From positions 2,360,225-2,424,224 of the forward strand of contig OY282363.1 in the NCBI GenBank assembly GCA_958295695.1: DNA of 64,000 nucleotides, read 5' to 3'. Shown one piece after another: positions 18,432 through 26,387 of this stretch. Below the pieces are notes generated by a model that saw only the letters and a program-made list of their open reading frames with translations, searched no databases and was not told the DNA's origin. Within the stretch, counting starts at the first letter, position 1; each line of letters begins with the position of its first letter. Position numbers and translations under genes: made by a program. The stretch comes from an uncultured Alphaproteobacteria bacterium (GTDB lineage Bacteria; Pseudomonadota; Alphaproteobacteria; SP197).

Positions 18432-19298
18432 TCACGCCGCCGCCAGGTAGTCCTCGATCCAGCCGGTGCGGCGGCCGTCCCTCGTCCACAGGATCGGAAA
18501 GTAAGCTTCGTCCATCGCCCGGTCGCCGTCGCGGCGCATGTAGCGGCCGTAGATGGGGCCGACGCCGACGCCGATGTGTTCGGGCGCGTAGCGGGTTTCC
18601 GACGAGATGCAGTGGACCACGAGCGAGCGGCGCGGATTGCCGCCGAGATTGGGTCCTGACCCGTGCCATGTCCGGCCGTGGTGGAACGAGCCGGACCCCT
18701 TCTTCACGACGATCGGCGCGACCTCGGGCTCGTCGACGCCCTCGGCCGCCGCGGCCTTGCGCATGTATCGCCGATAGTCCTCGGGACCGTGGAACTCCCC
18801 CTCGGGCCTCGAGACCGCCCACCTGTGGGATCCCTTCACGACCTCCATGGTGCCGCCGTCGGCGGCCGTGTCGTCCAGCGCGATCCAGCAGGAGACCATC
18901 TCCCGCGGGTCCATCCACGGCAGATAGGCCGTGTCCTGGTGCATCCCCAGCGGACGGGCGCCGGCGGGCTTCCAGAGCACGTTGTCGACGAACACGCGGG
19001 CGCCGGGCCAGCCCGCGAGCGTGGCGCAGGCGCGGCCGATGTCCTCGCGCAACACGGTGCGCGCCACCGTGAGGTCGCCCTTCCAGCCGCAACAGATCTG
19101 GCGCGTCAGCGACGGGTCGCTCCCGCCCTCCCGCCAGTTCACCTCGTCCGGCAGGACCCCGGTCTCGAACTCGCCGCGGAACATGCGTTCGTAGCGCGCG
19201 CGGAGCGCGTCGATCGCGGCCTCGTCGACGATCGGCCCGGCGAGGACATAGCCGTCCTCGTGGAAGGCGTCGATCCGGTCCTGCGTCAACTCGAGCAT
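18432..19298 (-). CDS. Phytanoyl-CoA dioxygenase (PhyH) family oxygenase
   Basis: Fe(II)/2-oxoglutarate-dependent hydroxylase of 288 residues. The iron triad is visible: HxD in LGMHQDTAYLPW and the distal His in GSFHHGRTWHGSG, with the oxoglutarate-binding Arg in RRSLVVH. The second ATG (19298) is preferred because GAGGAGG lies six bases before it but abuts the first ATG at 19304. The family includes ectoine hydroxylase and small-molecule hydroxylases. It lies directly downstream of two glutamine-synthetase-family genes and upstream of the ABC operon, so it may hydroxylate the imported compound. Substrate unknown. Confidence 0.82.
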   Translation of the reverse strand: MLELTQDRIDAFHEDGYVLAGPIVDEAAIDALRARYERMFRGEFETGVLPDEVNWREGGSDPSLTRQICCGWKGDLTVARTVLREDIGRACATLAGWPGARVFVDNVLWKPAGARPLGMHQDTAYLPWMDPREMVSCWIALDDTAADGGTMEVVKGSHRWAVSRPEGEFHGPEDYRRYMRKAAAAEGVDEPEVAPIVVKKGSGSFHHGRTWHGSGPNLGGNPRRSLVVHCISSETRYAPEHIGVGVGPIYGRYMRRDGDRAMDEAYFPILWTRDGRRTGWIEDYLAAA

Positions 19299-19309
19299 GG
19301 ACATCCTCC

Positions 19310-20779
19310 TCAGGGCAGGCAGTCGATGTACCGTTCGAGGTCCCAGTTGCTGACCTCGGCGTTGAAGCGGTCCCACTCGTCGCGCTTGTACTCGTCGTAG
19401 ATCTCGTAGAGGCGGCCGGGCATGGCCGATCTTACGACATCGTCGGCCGCGAGCGCATCCAGCGCCTCGCCGAAGTACCTGGGCAGCCGCTTGACCTCCT
19501 TGCCGGCCTCCATCGCCTCGTAGATGTTGCGCTGCTCCGGCCGGCCGGGATCGAGGCCGCGCCGGATGCCGTCGTCCATGGCCTTCAGGAGGGCCGCGGC
19601 CATCAGGTAGGGGTTCACCATGGAGTCGACGGCGCGGTACTCCAGCCGGCCCGGCGCGGAGACCCGCAAGGCCGTCGTGCGGTTCTGGTAGCCCCAGTCG
19701 GCGTAGACCGGCGCCCACAGGCCCAGATCGAGCATGCGGCGGTAGGAGTTGACGGTCGACGAGCCGACCGCGGTCAACGCCGGCAGGTGCTCCATCACGC
19801 CACCGATAGCCTTGAGGCCGGTCGGACCGGGCGTCCAGCCGCCGGGGTCGCCGAGAAACAGGTTCTCGCCTCCCCGACGGTGGGCGAAAACGCCGTCGAC
19901 TCCCGGCCGAGGGTCGCCGGCGTGGCAGACCGCCTCGTCGCCGCCGCCGCGCCACAGCGACATGTTGTGATGGCAGCCGTTCGCCGACACGCCCATGAAG
20001 GGCTTCGCCATGAAACACGCGATCAGCCCCTCCTCACGCGCGACCTGGGCGCAGATCTGGCGGTAGGTCGTGAGCCGGTCGCAGGTCCTGAGCGCGTCGT
20101 CGAAGGTGAAGTTGAGCTCCAACTGGCCCGGCGCGTCCTCGTGGTCGCCCTGGATCATGTCGAGGCCCATGGCCTGGCCGTAGTCGATCACCTTCATGTA
20201 GACGCGGGAGAGCTCCTCGAACTGGTCGATATGGTAGGCCAGCGGCTTGGTCGGCCCGCCGTCGGGCATGCCGTCCGGACCCTTGTTGAGCCAGGCCATC
20301 TCCGGCTCGCAGCCGTGACGCATGTGGAGCCCGTCGTGATCGTCCCCGAACCTCGCGTGGACGCGCCGCAGGTTGCCGCGGCAATCCTCCTCCATGAAGC
20401 CGCCCGGGTTCTCGTCCTCCTCGCGGCCGTGGAACACCGTGCAGAAGACGCGGGCCGCCCGCTTGTTCCAGGGGAGCCGGCAGAAGGTGTCCGGGTCGGG
20501 AATGGCGACCAGCTCGTGCGCGTTCGGGGGAAAGCCCAGGAGGTTGCCGGCGCGGTCCGGCAGCACGTTCGTGAGACCGCCGTACCATGTCTGGACGCCC
20601 TTCGCCGCCATGGTTTCCCAGTGCGGCGCCGGCGCGGCCTTGCCCATGACGCGGCCCGTGATCGAGATGTACTGGTAGTAGATGAAGTCGATCCCGAGCT
20701 CGTCGATCTTCGCCCGGACCCGTTCGATCGACTCGCCGCGCCCCGGGGCGTCGCAGTAGGTCTCCACATCCATGGCCAC
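19310..20779 (-). CDS. Glutamine synthetase family ligase (type III / GMAS-like)
   Basis: ATP-dependent ligase joining ammonia or an amine to the gamma-carboxyl of glutamate; 489 residues. GS signatures are EPEMAWLNKG, the metal/glutamate region HEDAPGQLELNF, the ATP-binding FMAKPFMG with HHNMSLW, and NSYRRMLD...NRTTALRV. The sequence departs from the dodecameric type I enzyme and resembles GlnT / gamma-glutamylmethylamide synthetase-like members. Such ligases often lie beside glxBCD/mgsABC glutamate-synthase-like genes, and such an operon is 6 kb away here. The start is GTG at 20779 or ATG two codons later; GGGAGAGG fits either. Primary ammonia assimilation is the less likely alternative. 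Confidence 0.8.
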   Translation of the reverse strand: MAMDVETYCDAPGRGESIERVRAKIDELGIDFIYYQYISITGRVMGKAAPAPHWETMAAKGVQTWYGGLTNVLPDRAGNLLGFPPNAHELVAIPDPDTFCRLPWNKRAARVFCTVFHGREEDENPGGFMEEDCRGNLRRVHARFGDDHDGLHMRHGCEPEMAWLNKGPDGMPDGGPTKPLAYHIDQFEELSRVYMKVIDYGQAMGLDMIQGDHEDAPGQLELNFTFDDALRTCDRLTTYRQICAQVAREEGLIACFMAKPFMGVSANGCHHNMSLWRGGGDEAVCHAGDPRPGVDGVFAHRRGGENLFLGDPGGWTPGPTGLKAIGGVMEHLPALTAVGSSTVNSYRRMLDLGLWAPVYADWGYQNRTTALRVSAPGRLEYRAVDSMVNPYLMAAALLKAMDDGIRRGLDPGRPEQRNIYEAMEAGKEVKRLPRYFGEALDALAADDVVRSAMPGRLYEIYDEYKRDEWDRFNAEVSNWDLERYIDCLP

Positions 20780-20806
20780 GGAACCTCTCCCTCGATGCCG
20801 GGCCGT

Positions 20807-22153
20807 TCAGACGGCCTCGATGTAGCGCGCCCGCTCGAAGGCGCTGACGTGCTTGCGCACGACCGCCTCCTCATGGCGGCGCGTGGCGCAGAAATGGTCG
20901 ATGAAGCGCTCGCCGAACAGGGCGCGCGCCGGCCCGCAGGCCTCGAGCCGTTCGGCGGCCTCCAGCAGGTCGTGCGGCAGGCCCGGAACGCCCTCGGGCG
21001 TCTCGTCGGGACCGCCCCGGACGATCGGCGGGGGAAGCGCCGCCTCCGTTTCGACGCCGTGGAGCGCGCCGGCGAGCGTCAGCGCGATCGCGAGGTAGGG
21101 GTTCGTGTCGGCGGCCGGCAGCCGGAACTCCATCCGCGCCAGCCCGGCGGGCGCCGGCACGACGCGCACGGCGGCCGCGTAGTTCCGCACCGCCCAGGTG
21201 GCCGTCCTCGGGGCCCAGTTGCCCGGCGTCAGGCGGCGATAGGCGTTCACCGTGTGGGCGCAGAGCGCGAGGGCTTCGGGCGCGAGCTCCACGAGACCGG
21301 CCACCGCGTGGCGCATGGTCCCGCTCATGCCGTCGGGATCCTCGCCGTCATGGAACAGCGGCTCGCCGGACCCGGCGTGGCTGAGCGAAAGGTGGACATG
21401 GCCCGAAAGCCCGGGAAACCCGGCGCCGAGCTGCGCCATGAAGCTCGCGGTCAGGCCCGACCGGCGCGAGAAGGCCTTGGCGAAGGTCTTGAAGAGGACC
21501 GCGTCGTCGGCCGCGCGCAGCGGGTCCGTCGCGCGCAGGGTGGCCTCGAAGCATCCCGGACCCAGTTCCAGGCCCAGACCGAAAAGGCCGACGCCCGCCG
21601 TCCGCATCACGGCCTCGAGGTCGGCGACGTAGTCGCTGTAGACCGCCGCCGACTGGCTGCCCCAGCAGCGGTTGTCGGGCGCGTACATGGCGAAGCCGTC
21701 GAAGCCCCGGGCGCGCAGCCCTTCCGCGTCTTCGTCGAGCACGTGGAACTCGAACTCCAGCGCCGCCTTCGCCGAAAAGCCCATCCCGGCGGCGCGCGCC
21801 ACCACCGCCTTGAGGATTTCGCGCGGACTCAAGGCGGCCGAGGGCCCCGCATAGTCGGCGAAGACCAGGGCGGCGTCCTTCTCGAAGGGATAGTCGCGCG
21901 CGCTCGCCCAGTCGAGCGCCACCGCCTCGCCGGTGAAAGGCGGCTCGCCGGTCACGGCGTCGCCCGTATCCCACTTGTGGAGCACGTTCACGAAAGCGCC
22001 GCCGGGACCGAAGGCCGTCTCGACGTCGTCGAGCGCGAGGCGTCGCTCGCGCAGGCTGGCGTCGAGATCGGGAATGGCGACGTGGACCGTGCGCACGCCC
22101 TTCCCGCGCAAAGCCTCGACAGGTTCGCGTTGGGATCTCTTCCTCGCCGCCAT
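20807..22153 (-). CDS. Second glutamine synthetase family ligase (PuuA-like)
   Basis: 448-residue paralogue in tandem with the previous gene (27-base gap). Metal-ligand and active-site regions are ALEFEFHVLD, GLELGPGCFEATL in place of the canonical EVAPGQ motif, GHVHLSL, and NAYRRL...RMEFRLPAADTNPYLA. The pattern is that of gamma-glutamylputrescine synthetase-like enzymes, which ligate polyamines to glutamate as the first step of the Puu pathway. The adjacent polyamine-type ABC transporter supports this. Two paralogues in a row suggest two amine substrates or a hetero-oligomer; neither can be settled here. Confidence 0.78.
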   Translation of the reverse strand: MAARKRSQREPVEALRGKGVRTVHVAIPDLDASLRERRLALDDVETAFGPGGAFVNVLHKWDTGDAVTGEPPFTGEAVALDWASARDYPFEKDAALVFADYAGPSAALSPREILKAVVARAAGMGFSAKAALEFEFHVLDEDAEGLRARGFDGFAMYAPDNRCWGSQSAAVYSDYVADLEAVMRTAGVGLFGLGLELGPGCFEATLRATDPLRAADDAVLFKTFAKAFSRRSGLTASFMAQLGAGFPGLSGHVHLSLSHAGSGEPLFHDGEDPDGMSGTMRHAVAGLVELAPEALALCAHTVNAYRRLTPGNWAPRTATWAVRNYAAAVRVVPAPAGLARMEFRLPAADTNPYLAIALTLAGALHGVETEAALPPPIVRGGPDETPEGVPGLPHDLLEAAERLEACGPARALFGERFIDHFCATRRHEEAVVRKHVSAFERARYIEAV

Positions 22154-22220
22154 CGGCCGCGCCTCCCCGGCCGCAACCTAACCCGGATGCCCCGCCACGG
22201 CCACGGCCCGTCCCGGTTCG

Positions 22221-22440
22221 CCCCTTCGATACACCGCCTTCGGCGGCCATCCGGGGCGAGGGAGAGGTTGGGCGGGGAACGAGAACGGAATGATGTCGAC
22301 AAAGAACATCGGCACAACATCTTGTGTGTGCATTCGCTTATGTCATCATCGCGGTGTGCGATCGTCGCCAGTGGATACAATCCCGAACAGGACCCCCCAT
22401 CCCGGGTAGCGCCCCGCGGGAGCGCGTATCGAGGGACGCC
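22221..22440. repeat. Dispersed intergenic repeat, two arms around an AT-richer spacer
   Basis: The reverse arm (CCCCTTCGATACACCGCC to CCGGGGCGAGGGAG) is followed by the GGGCGGGGAACGA spacer motif, and the forward arm (CCCCCATCCCGGGTAG to GTATCGAGGGACG) lies at 22392-22440. The 110 bases between them (22282-22391) are clearly less GC-rich than the rest and hold no ORF; promoter activity for the ligase operon is possible but no clean -35/-10 pair is visible. Confidence 0.65.
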
Positions 22441-22466
22441 GGCGGATGGTTCCGGCGGCCGTCCCG

Positions 22467-23132
22467 CTATCCGTCCCGTCCGCCCGCGCGTTGCGTCCAG
22501 TCGCGGCAGAGCGCTTCGGGGTCGATCCGGCGGCGGGCCTGCTCGCGCACGTCGCGCCAGCGGAAGCGGATGGAGTTGGTGACGATCTCGCGGTCGAGGT
22601 CCTTGTAGGCGTCGATGACGGGGGCGAACCGGACGAGGTCGGCCTCGCTCCCCCCGAACGCCGTCCGTCCCCGCGCCGCCGCGGACCAGACGGTCGCGTC
22701 CGCGCGGGCGTCGAACGCCGCCAGCGCGTCGGCGGGCGCGCCGCCTTCCTCCTCGGGGAGGCCGTGGAGGGCGGCGCGGCGGAAGCAGTGCTTGGCCAGC
22801 GCCGCGGCCTCGGCGGGGGCGAGCGCGCCCTCCCGGTTCGCGGTCGCCACCGCGAAGACGGTGAGGTCGGCGAGGCACGACAGGAACAGCTTGACCGCCG
22901 CGGCGCGGATCGAGGCGGAGAACGTGTCGTCCTCGAAGTAGAGGCGGTAGCTCGTCCCCATGCGCGCCTTGAGATAGCCGTAGAGCGCGGTCTGCGCGAC
23001 ATAGGAGGCCCTGGTGCGGACGAACGCCGCGAGCGCGTCGGCGGACCGGAGCCCGCTGTTGTCGAACCGTATGGCGAGACGCCCGACAACGCCGGAGAGC
23101 CGGGGAGCGAGGGCGCGCGGCAATTTCCACAT
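22467..23132 (-). CDS. Conserved-looking protein of unknown function
   Basis: 221 residues from an ATG at 23132 (WKLPRALAPRLSGVVGR). I do not recognise a family. The protein is soluble, alanine-rich and helical, without signal peptide or long membrane segment. Conserved-looking patches are IRFDNSGLRSADALAAFVR, YLKARMGTSYRLYFED and the C-terminal RFRWRDVREQARRRIDPEAL. It is divergent from the symporter operon, sharing a 128-base intergenic region with a good promoter-like pair, so it may be co-regulated with, or act on, that transporter. Coding character is good (third-position GC) despite an unremarkable ribosome site. Confidence 0.65.
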   Translation of the reverse strand: MWKLPRALAPRLSGVVGRLAIRFDNSGLRSADALAAFVRTRASYVAQTALYGYLKARMGTSYRLYFEDDTFSASIRAAAVKLFLSCLADLTVFAVATANREGALAPAEAAALAKHCFRRAALHGLPEEEGGAPADALAAFDARADATVWSAAARGRTAFGGSEADLVRFAPVIDAYKDLDREIVTNSIRFRWRDVREQARRRIDPEALCRDWTQRAGGRDG

Positions 23133-23138
23133 CGAGGG

Positions 23139-23166
23139 TTGAAACCGGTTGGTCTTCAAGTATAAG
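23139..23166 (+). promoter_or_regulatory. Putative sigma70 promoter for symporter operon
   Basis: TTGAAA (23139-23144) and TATAAG (23161-23166) are separated by 16 bases, about 95 bases before the first symporter gene. Both boxes are near consensus in an otherwise GC-rich background, which makes chance less likely. Confidence 0.5.
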
Positions 23167-23260
23167 CCCGCTGCCGTCGTGGAACATCCCCTCCCGGCGA
23201 ACGCCGCCGTCGCGGCGAGCGGGCGGGGGAGCTGCGGCCTCATGGCAAGGGAGGATCGTT

Positions 23261-23524
23261 ATGTCGGACGTGAGTTCTGACAATCGCCGGCTGCACTGGC
23301 AGAGATCGTCGAAGCTGACCTATGTCATCCTGGCGATCTGGTTCGTGTTCGGTTTCGTGGTGCCGTGGTTCGCCAAGGACCTCAACGCAGGATCGTTCCT
23401 CGGCTTCCCGCTCGGCTACTACTTCATCGTCCAAGGCTCGCTCATCGTCTTCGTGCTCCTCATCGTCGTCCACAACCTGCTTCAGGACCGGATCGACGAG
23501 GAGTGCGGCATGAGCGACGAATAG
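23261..23524 (+). CDS. Sodium:solute symporter small subunit (DUF4212)
   Basis: 87-residue membrane protein with two hydrophobic segments (LTYVILAIWFVFGFVVPWF; GYYFIVQGSLIVFVLLIVV) and charged ends. This is the pattern of the small partner encoded immediately before a VC_2705-type sodium:solute symporter. The large subunit gene starts 11 bases after the stop, so the two are co-translated. The small subunit's role in transport or stability is not well defined in the family. Confidence 0.88.
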   Translation: MSDVSSDNRRLHWQRSSKLTYVILAIWFVFGFVVPWFAKDLNAGSFLGFPLGYYFIVQGSLIVFVLLIVVHNLLQDRIDEECGMSDE

Positions 23525-23535
23525 GGAGGCGCGCG

Positions 23536-25356
23536 ATGAGCGAACAAGCACAGGGGACGCGTTTCGTCGACAAGCTGCACAAGGTCTACGGAATCTACAC
23601 CCTGGGATTCCTCGGTTTCTTCGCCCTGATGGCGATCCTCGAGCAGCTCGGCATCGCCGACGCCAACGCCATCGGCCTCCTGTTCCTGCTGTTCACGATC
23701 GCGATCTACGCCACCATCGGCTACCTGTCGCGCACGATGCAGGTCAACTTCTACTACGTCGCCGGGCGCGAGGTGCCGTCCCTCTACAACGGCATGGCGA
23801 CGGCGGCGGACTGGATGTCCGGCGCGTCCTTCGTGGCGCTGGCCGGCGGCATCTTCTTCGGCGGCTACCCCTACCTGGGCTTCGTCATCGGCTGGACCGG
23901 CGGCTACGTGCTGGTCAACGCCCTGATGGCGCCCTACCTGCGCAAGTTCGGCTGCTACACGGTGCCCGACTTCATCGGCACCCGCTACGGCGGCAACGGC
24001 GCGCGCCTGTGCGCCGTCATCGTGCTCGTGGTGGCGTCGTTCACCTACGTGACGGCGCAGATCAACGCCACCGGCACGATCGCCTCCCGCGCGCTCCGGA
24101 TCCCGTTCGAGTTGGGCGTCTGGTTCGGCCTTCTGGGCATCCTGCTGTGCTCCATGCTGGGCGGCATGAGGGGCGTGACCTGGACTCAGGTGGCGCAGTA
24201 CATCGTGCTCATCATCGCCTACCTGGTGCCGGTGGTCTGGATGTCGAACGCGCAGGGCTTCGGCGTCATCCCGCACTTCGGCTACGGCGAGGCCGCCGAG
24301 CGCATCGCCGAACTCGAGGGGATCTACGGGCTTGGCGGCGCCGCCGAGGCGATCGCCGGGCTCAAAGTGCTGACCACGCCGCACTTCGACCCGCAGGGCG
24401 GTCTGGACTCGTGGAAGTTCGTCACCCTGGCGCTGTGCATGATGGCGGGCACCGCCTCGCTGCCGCACATCTTGATGCGCTACTTCACGACGCCGACGGT
24501 GCGCTCCGCGCGCAAGTCGGTGGGCTGGTCGCTGTTCTTCATCTTCCTGCTCTACTTCACGGCGCCGGCGCTCGCCACGCTGACCAAGCTGCAGCTGCTC
24601 GATCCCACCCTGGCGACGGCGGTCGTCGGCAAGGCGGTCGAGGACGTCGCGAACCTGGAGTGGATCCAGAGGTGGACGGAGGTCGGCATGCTCGCGGTCG
24701 CCGACCAGAACGGCGACGGCATCGTCCAGCTCAACGAGTTCTTCCTGCGTCCCGACATCGTCGTGCTGGCCACCCCCGAGATCGCGGGGCTTCCCTATGT
24801 GATCTCCGGACTGGTGGCGGCCGGCGGCATGGCCGCGGCCATGTCGACCGCCGACGGGCTCCTGCTGGCGATCGCCAACGCGCTCAGCCACGATCTCTAC
24901 TACAAGATCATCGACCCCAAGGCCGACACCAAGCACCGGCTTCTGGTGGCGCGCGTGCTGCTGTTGGTGATCGGAGCGGCGGCGGCGGCGATCGCCTCGC
25001 TGCAGCTCACCGGGATCCTCGGCGCGGTGGCGTGGGCGTTCTGCTTCGCCTGCTCCGGCCTCTTCTTCCCCTTGGTGCTCGGCATCTGGTGGAAGCGGGC
25101 CAACCGGCAGGGCGCGATCGCCGGTATGATCGCGGGCTTCCTGGCGGGCTCGATCTACCTCTGGCACGTCTACAGCGGCGGCGATCCGCTCTGGTCCATC
25201 GACCATCTGCGCTTCGGCATGATCGGCATGCCGGTGTCGCTGGTGGCCATGGTGGTCGTCTCGCTGATGACGCCGGAGCCGGACGCGGAAACCCAGGCCA
25301 TGGTGGACGAGACCCGTATCCCGACGGGCAAGCCGATCCTGGCCGACACGCACTAG
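23536..25356 (+). CDS. Sodium:solute symporter, VC_2705-type large subunit
   Basis: Inner-membrane cation/solute symporter of the SSS family, 606 residues with about 13 membrane segments. Family landmarks are FYYVAGREVPSLYNGMATAA, ADWMSGASFVALAGGI, YTVPDFIGTRYGG and LSTADGLLL-like MSTADGLLLAIANALSHDL. Relatives carry acetate or other short carboxylates, but substrates are mostly untested. An EF-hand-like calcium loop (DQNGDGIVQLNE, residues 390-401) lies in an extramembrane loop. The ATG at 23536 follows GGGAGG. Two tandem hairpins follow the stop. Confidence 0.9.
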   Translation: MSEQAQGTRFVDKLHKVYGIYTLGFLGFFALMAILEQLGIADANAIGLLFLLFTIAIYATIGYLSRTMQVNFYYVAGREVPSLYNGMATAADWMSGASFVALAGGIFFGGYPYLGFVIGWTGGYVLVNALMAPYLRKFGCYTVPDFIGTRYGGNGARLCAVIVLVVASFTYVTAQINATGTIASRALRIPFELGVWFGLLGILLCSMLGGMRGVTWTQVAQYIVLIIAYLVPVVWMSNAQGFGVIPHFGYGEAAERIAELEGIYGLGGAAEAIAGLKVLTTPHFDPQGGLDSWKFVTLALCMMAGTASLPHILMRYFTTPTVRSARKSVGWSLFFIFLLYFTAPALATLTKLQLLDPTLATAVVGKAVEDVANLEWIQRWTEVGMLAVADQNGDGIVQLNEFFLRPDIVVLATPEIAGLPYVISGLVAAGGMAAAMSTADGLLLAIANALSHDLYYKIIDPKADTKHRLLVARVLLLVIGAAAAAIASLQLTGILGAVAWAFCFACSGLFFPLVLGIWWKRANRQGAIAGMIAGFLAGSIYLWHVYSGGDPLWSIDHLRFGMIGMPVSLVAMVVVSLMTPEPDAETQAMVDETRIPTGKPILADTH

Positions 25357-25409
25357 CGCGCCGTCGGCGCGCCGGGAACCGGGGGCGGGGCGGCTGTGTC
25401 CCGCCCCCG
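25356..25409 (+). terminator. Two tandem hairpins after the symporter gene
   Basis: Stem 1 is GCGCGCC/GGCGCGC (25356-25372, loop GTC). Stem 2 is CGGGGGCGGG/CCCGCCCCCG (25380-25409). A short TGTTCCTT follows, a weak U-tract. A small membrane-protein gene follows 35 bases later, so this may attenuate rather than fully stop transcription. Confidence 0.6.
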
Positions 25410-25444
25410 TGTTCCTTAGACCGCAAACTCCGAGGGTCCGCGCC

Positions 25445-25813
25445 ATGGAATCCCTGGCCGCCGTTCTTCCCTGGTGGATCGTCGCGCTCGACTACGTCCT
25501 GGGCGCGGCGATGTGGACTCTGATCGGCCGGTCGGCCATGAACATCTTCCTGCCCGTCACCTCGCCCTTCTTCTTCATGAGGGCGTTCGTGAAGCTGACG
25601 GACCCGATCCTCAAGGTCTTCTCTCCCATCACCCCCGGCTTTCTGATCGAGCCGGTGGCGCCGCTCTACGTCGCCTGGTTCTTCTTCCTCGTCCGCTTCT
25701 ACGCCGTGCCTTGGCTCCTGGGCTACTCGGTGCTGGGCATGCTCTCCTTCCCGCTCGAAGGCGAGGTCGCGGCCGTGCTCTACGACCTGTTCGGAAGCAC
25801 GATCCGGCCCTGA
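25445..25813 (+). CDS. Small membrane protein of unknown function
   Basis: 122 residues with three or so hydrophobic stretches (IVALDYVLGAAMWTLIG, LYVAWFFFLVRFYAVPWLLG) and a conserved-looking RSAMNIFLPVTSPFFFMRAF; loosely like YggT-type proteins, but I cannot assign it. The ATG at 25445 is chosen over an in-frame start at 25409, which lies in the terminator tail. It follows the symporter gene and may belong to the same transcription unit. Confidence 0.65.
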   Translation: MESLAAVLPWWIVALDYVLGAAMWTLIGRSAMNIFLPVTSPFFFMRAFVKLTDPILKVFSPITPGFLIEPVAPLYVAWFFFLVRFYAVPWLLGYSVLGMLSFPLEGEVAAVLYDLFGSTIRP

Positions 25814-25938
25814 ACCCCATCCTCCGGCGCGGCGGCCACGCCGAGCGTTTCACGTGAAACGCATGGGGAACATTCGCGGCCGCTCGAGTCGCGGCGCGCC
25901 ATGCTATGCTCGCCCCCCGAGGCAAGCGGAGACCGGCG

Positions 25939-26235
25939 ATGGCGAAGGCATACTGGATCGCGGCGTATCGTTCCGTGTCCGACCCGGCGGCGCTCGCGGC
26001 CTACGCCCGGCTCGCGGGCCCGGCCATCGAGGCGGCCGGCGGGCGGTTCCTCGCCCGCGGCGGCCGGGTTCGGGCCTATGAGGCGGGCGCCGCCGAACGC
26101 ACCGTGGTGATCGAGTTCCCCGACTTCGAGAGCGCCGTCGCCGCCCACGACGGCGAGGGATACCAAGCCGCCCTCGCGGCGCTCGGGACGGACGCGGTGG
26201 CGCGCGACCTGCGCATCGTCGAAGGGGTCGAGTAG
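25939..26235 (+). CDS. DUF1330 family protein
   Basis: 98-residue small ferredoxin-like-fold protein. The family pattern is MAKAYWIAAYRSVSDPAALAAYARL at the start, then GGRFLARGGRVRAYE and VVIEFPDFESAVAAHDGEGYQ. Family members dimerise and have no agreed function. The ATG at 25939 is chosen because similarity begins there. It stands alone before a convergent repeat region. Confidence 0.85.
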   Translation: MAKAYWIAAYRSVSDPAALAAYARLAGPAIEAAGGRFLARGGRVRAYEAGAAERTVVIEFPDFESAVAAHDGEGYQAALAALGTDAVARDLRIVEGVE

Positions 26236-26254
26236 ACCGGAGATCCGGCCGCCG

Positions 26255-26368
26255 CCCTTCGATACGCGGCCTTCGGCCGCTACCCGGGGTGAGGGGTATT
26301 TCGGGCGGGGACGAAGCGCACAACTCCCCTCATCCCGAGTAGGTCCGAAGGACCGTATCGAGGGACGC
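26255..26368. repeat. Dispersed intergenic repeat, complete two-arm unit
   Basis: Best-formed copy. The reverse arm (CCCTTCGATACGCGGCC to CCGGGGTGAGGGG) and spacer (TATTTCGGGCGGGGACGAA) are followed by the forward arm (CCCCTCATCCCGAGTAG, stem GGTCCgaaGGACC, GTATCGAGGGACG). Each arm folds as a hairpin with a GAA-type loop, and the two arms are inverted relative to each other. It lies between convergent genes. Other copies are at 8926, 14001, 18369, 22221, 40345, 46867 and 58869, with a fragment at 4058. Confidence 0.75.
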
Positions 26369-26387
26369 CCCCCGGGGAGGGACCGCC

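Noticed and set aside
19310-20779. Primary glutamine synthetase GlnA
   Set aside because: The sequence diverges from type I GlnA, a paralogue lies in tandem and glnB is absent; context favours an amine ligase.
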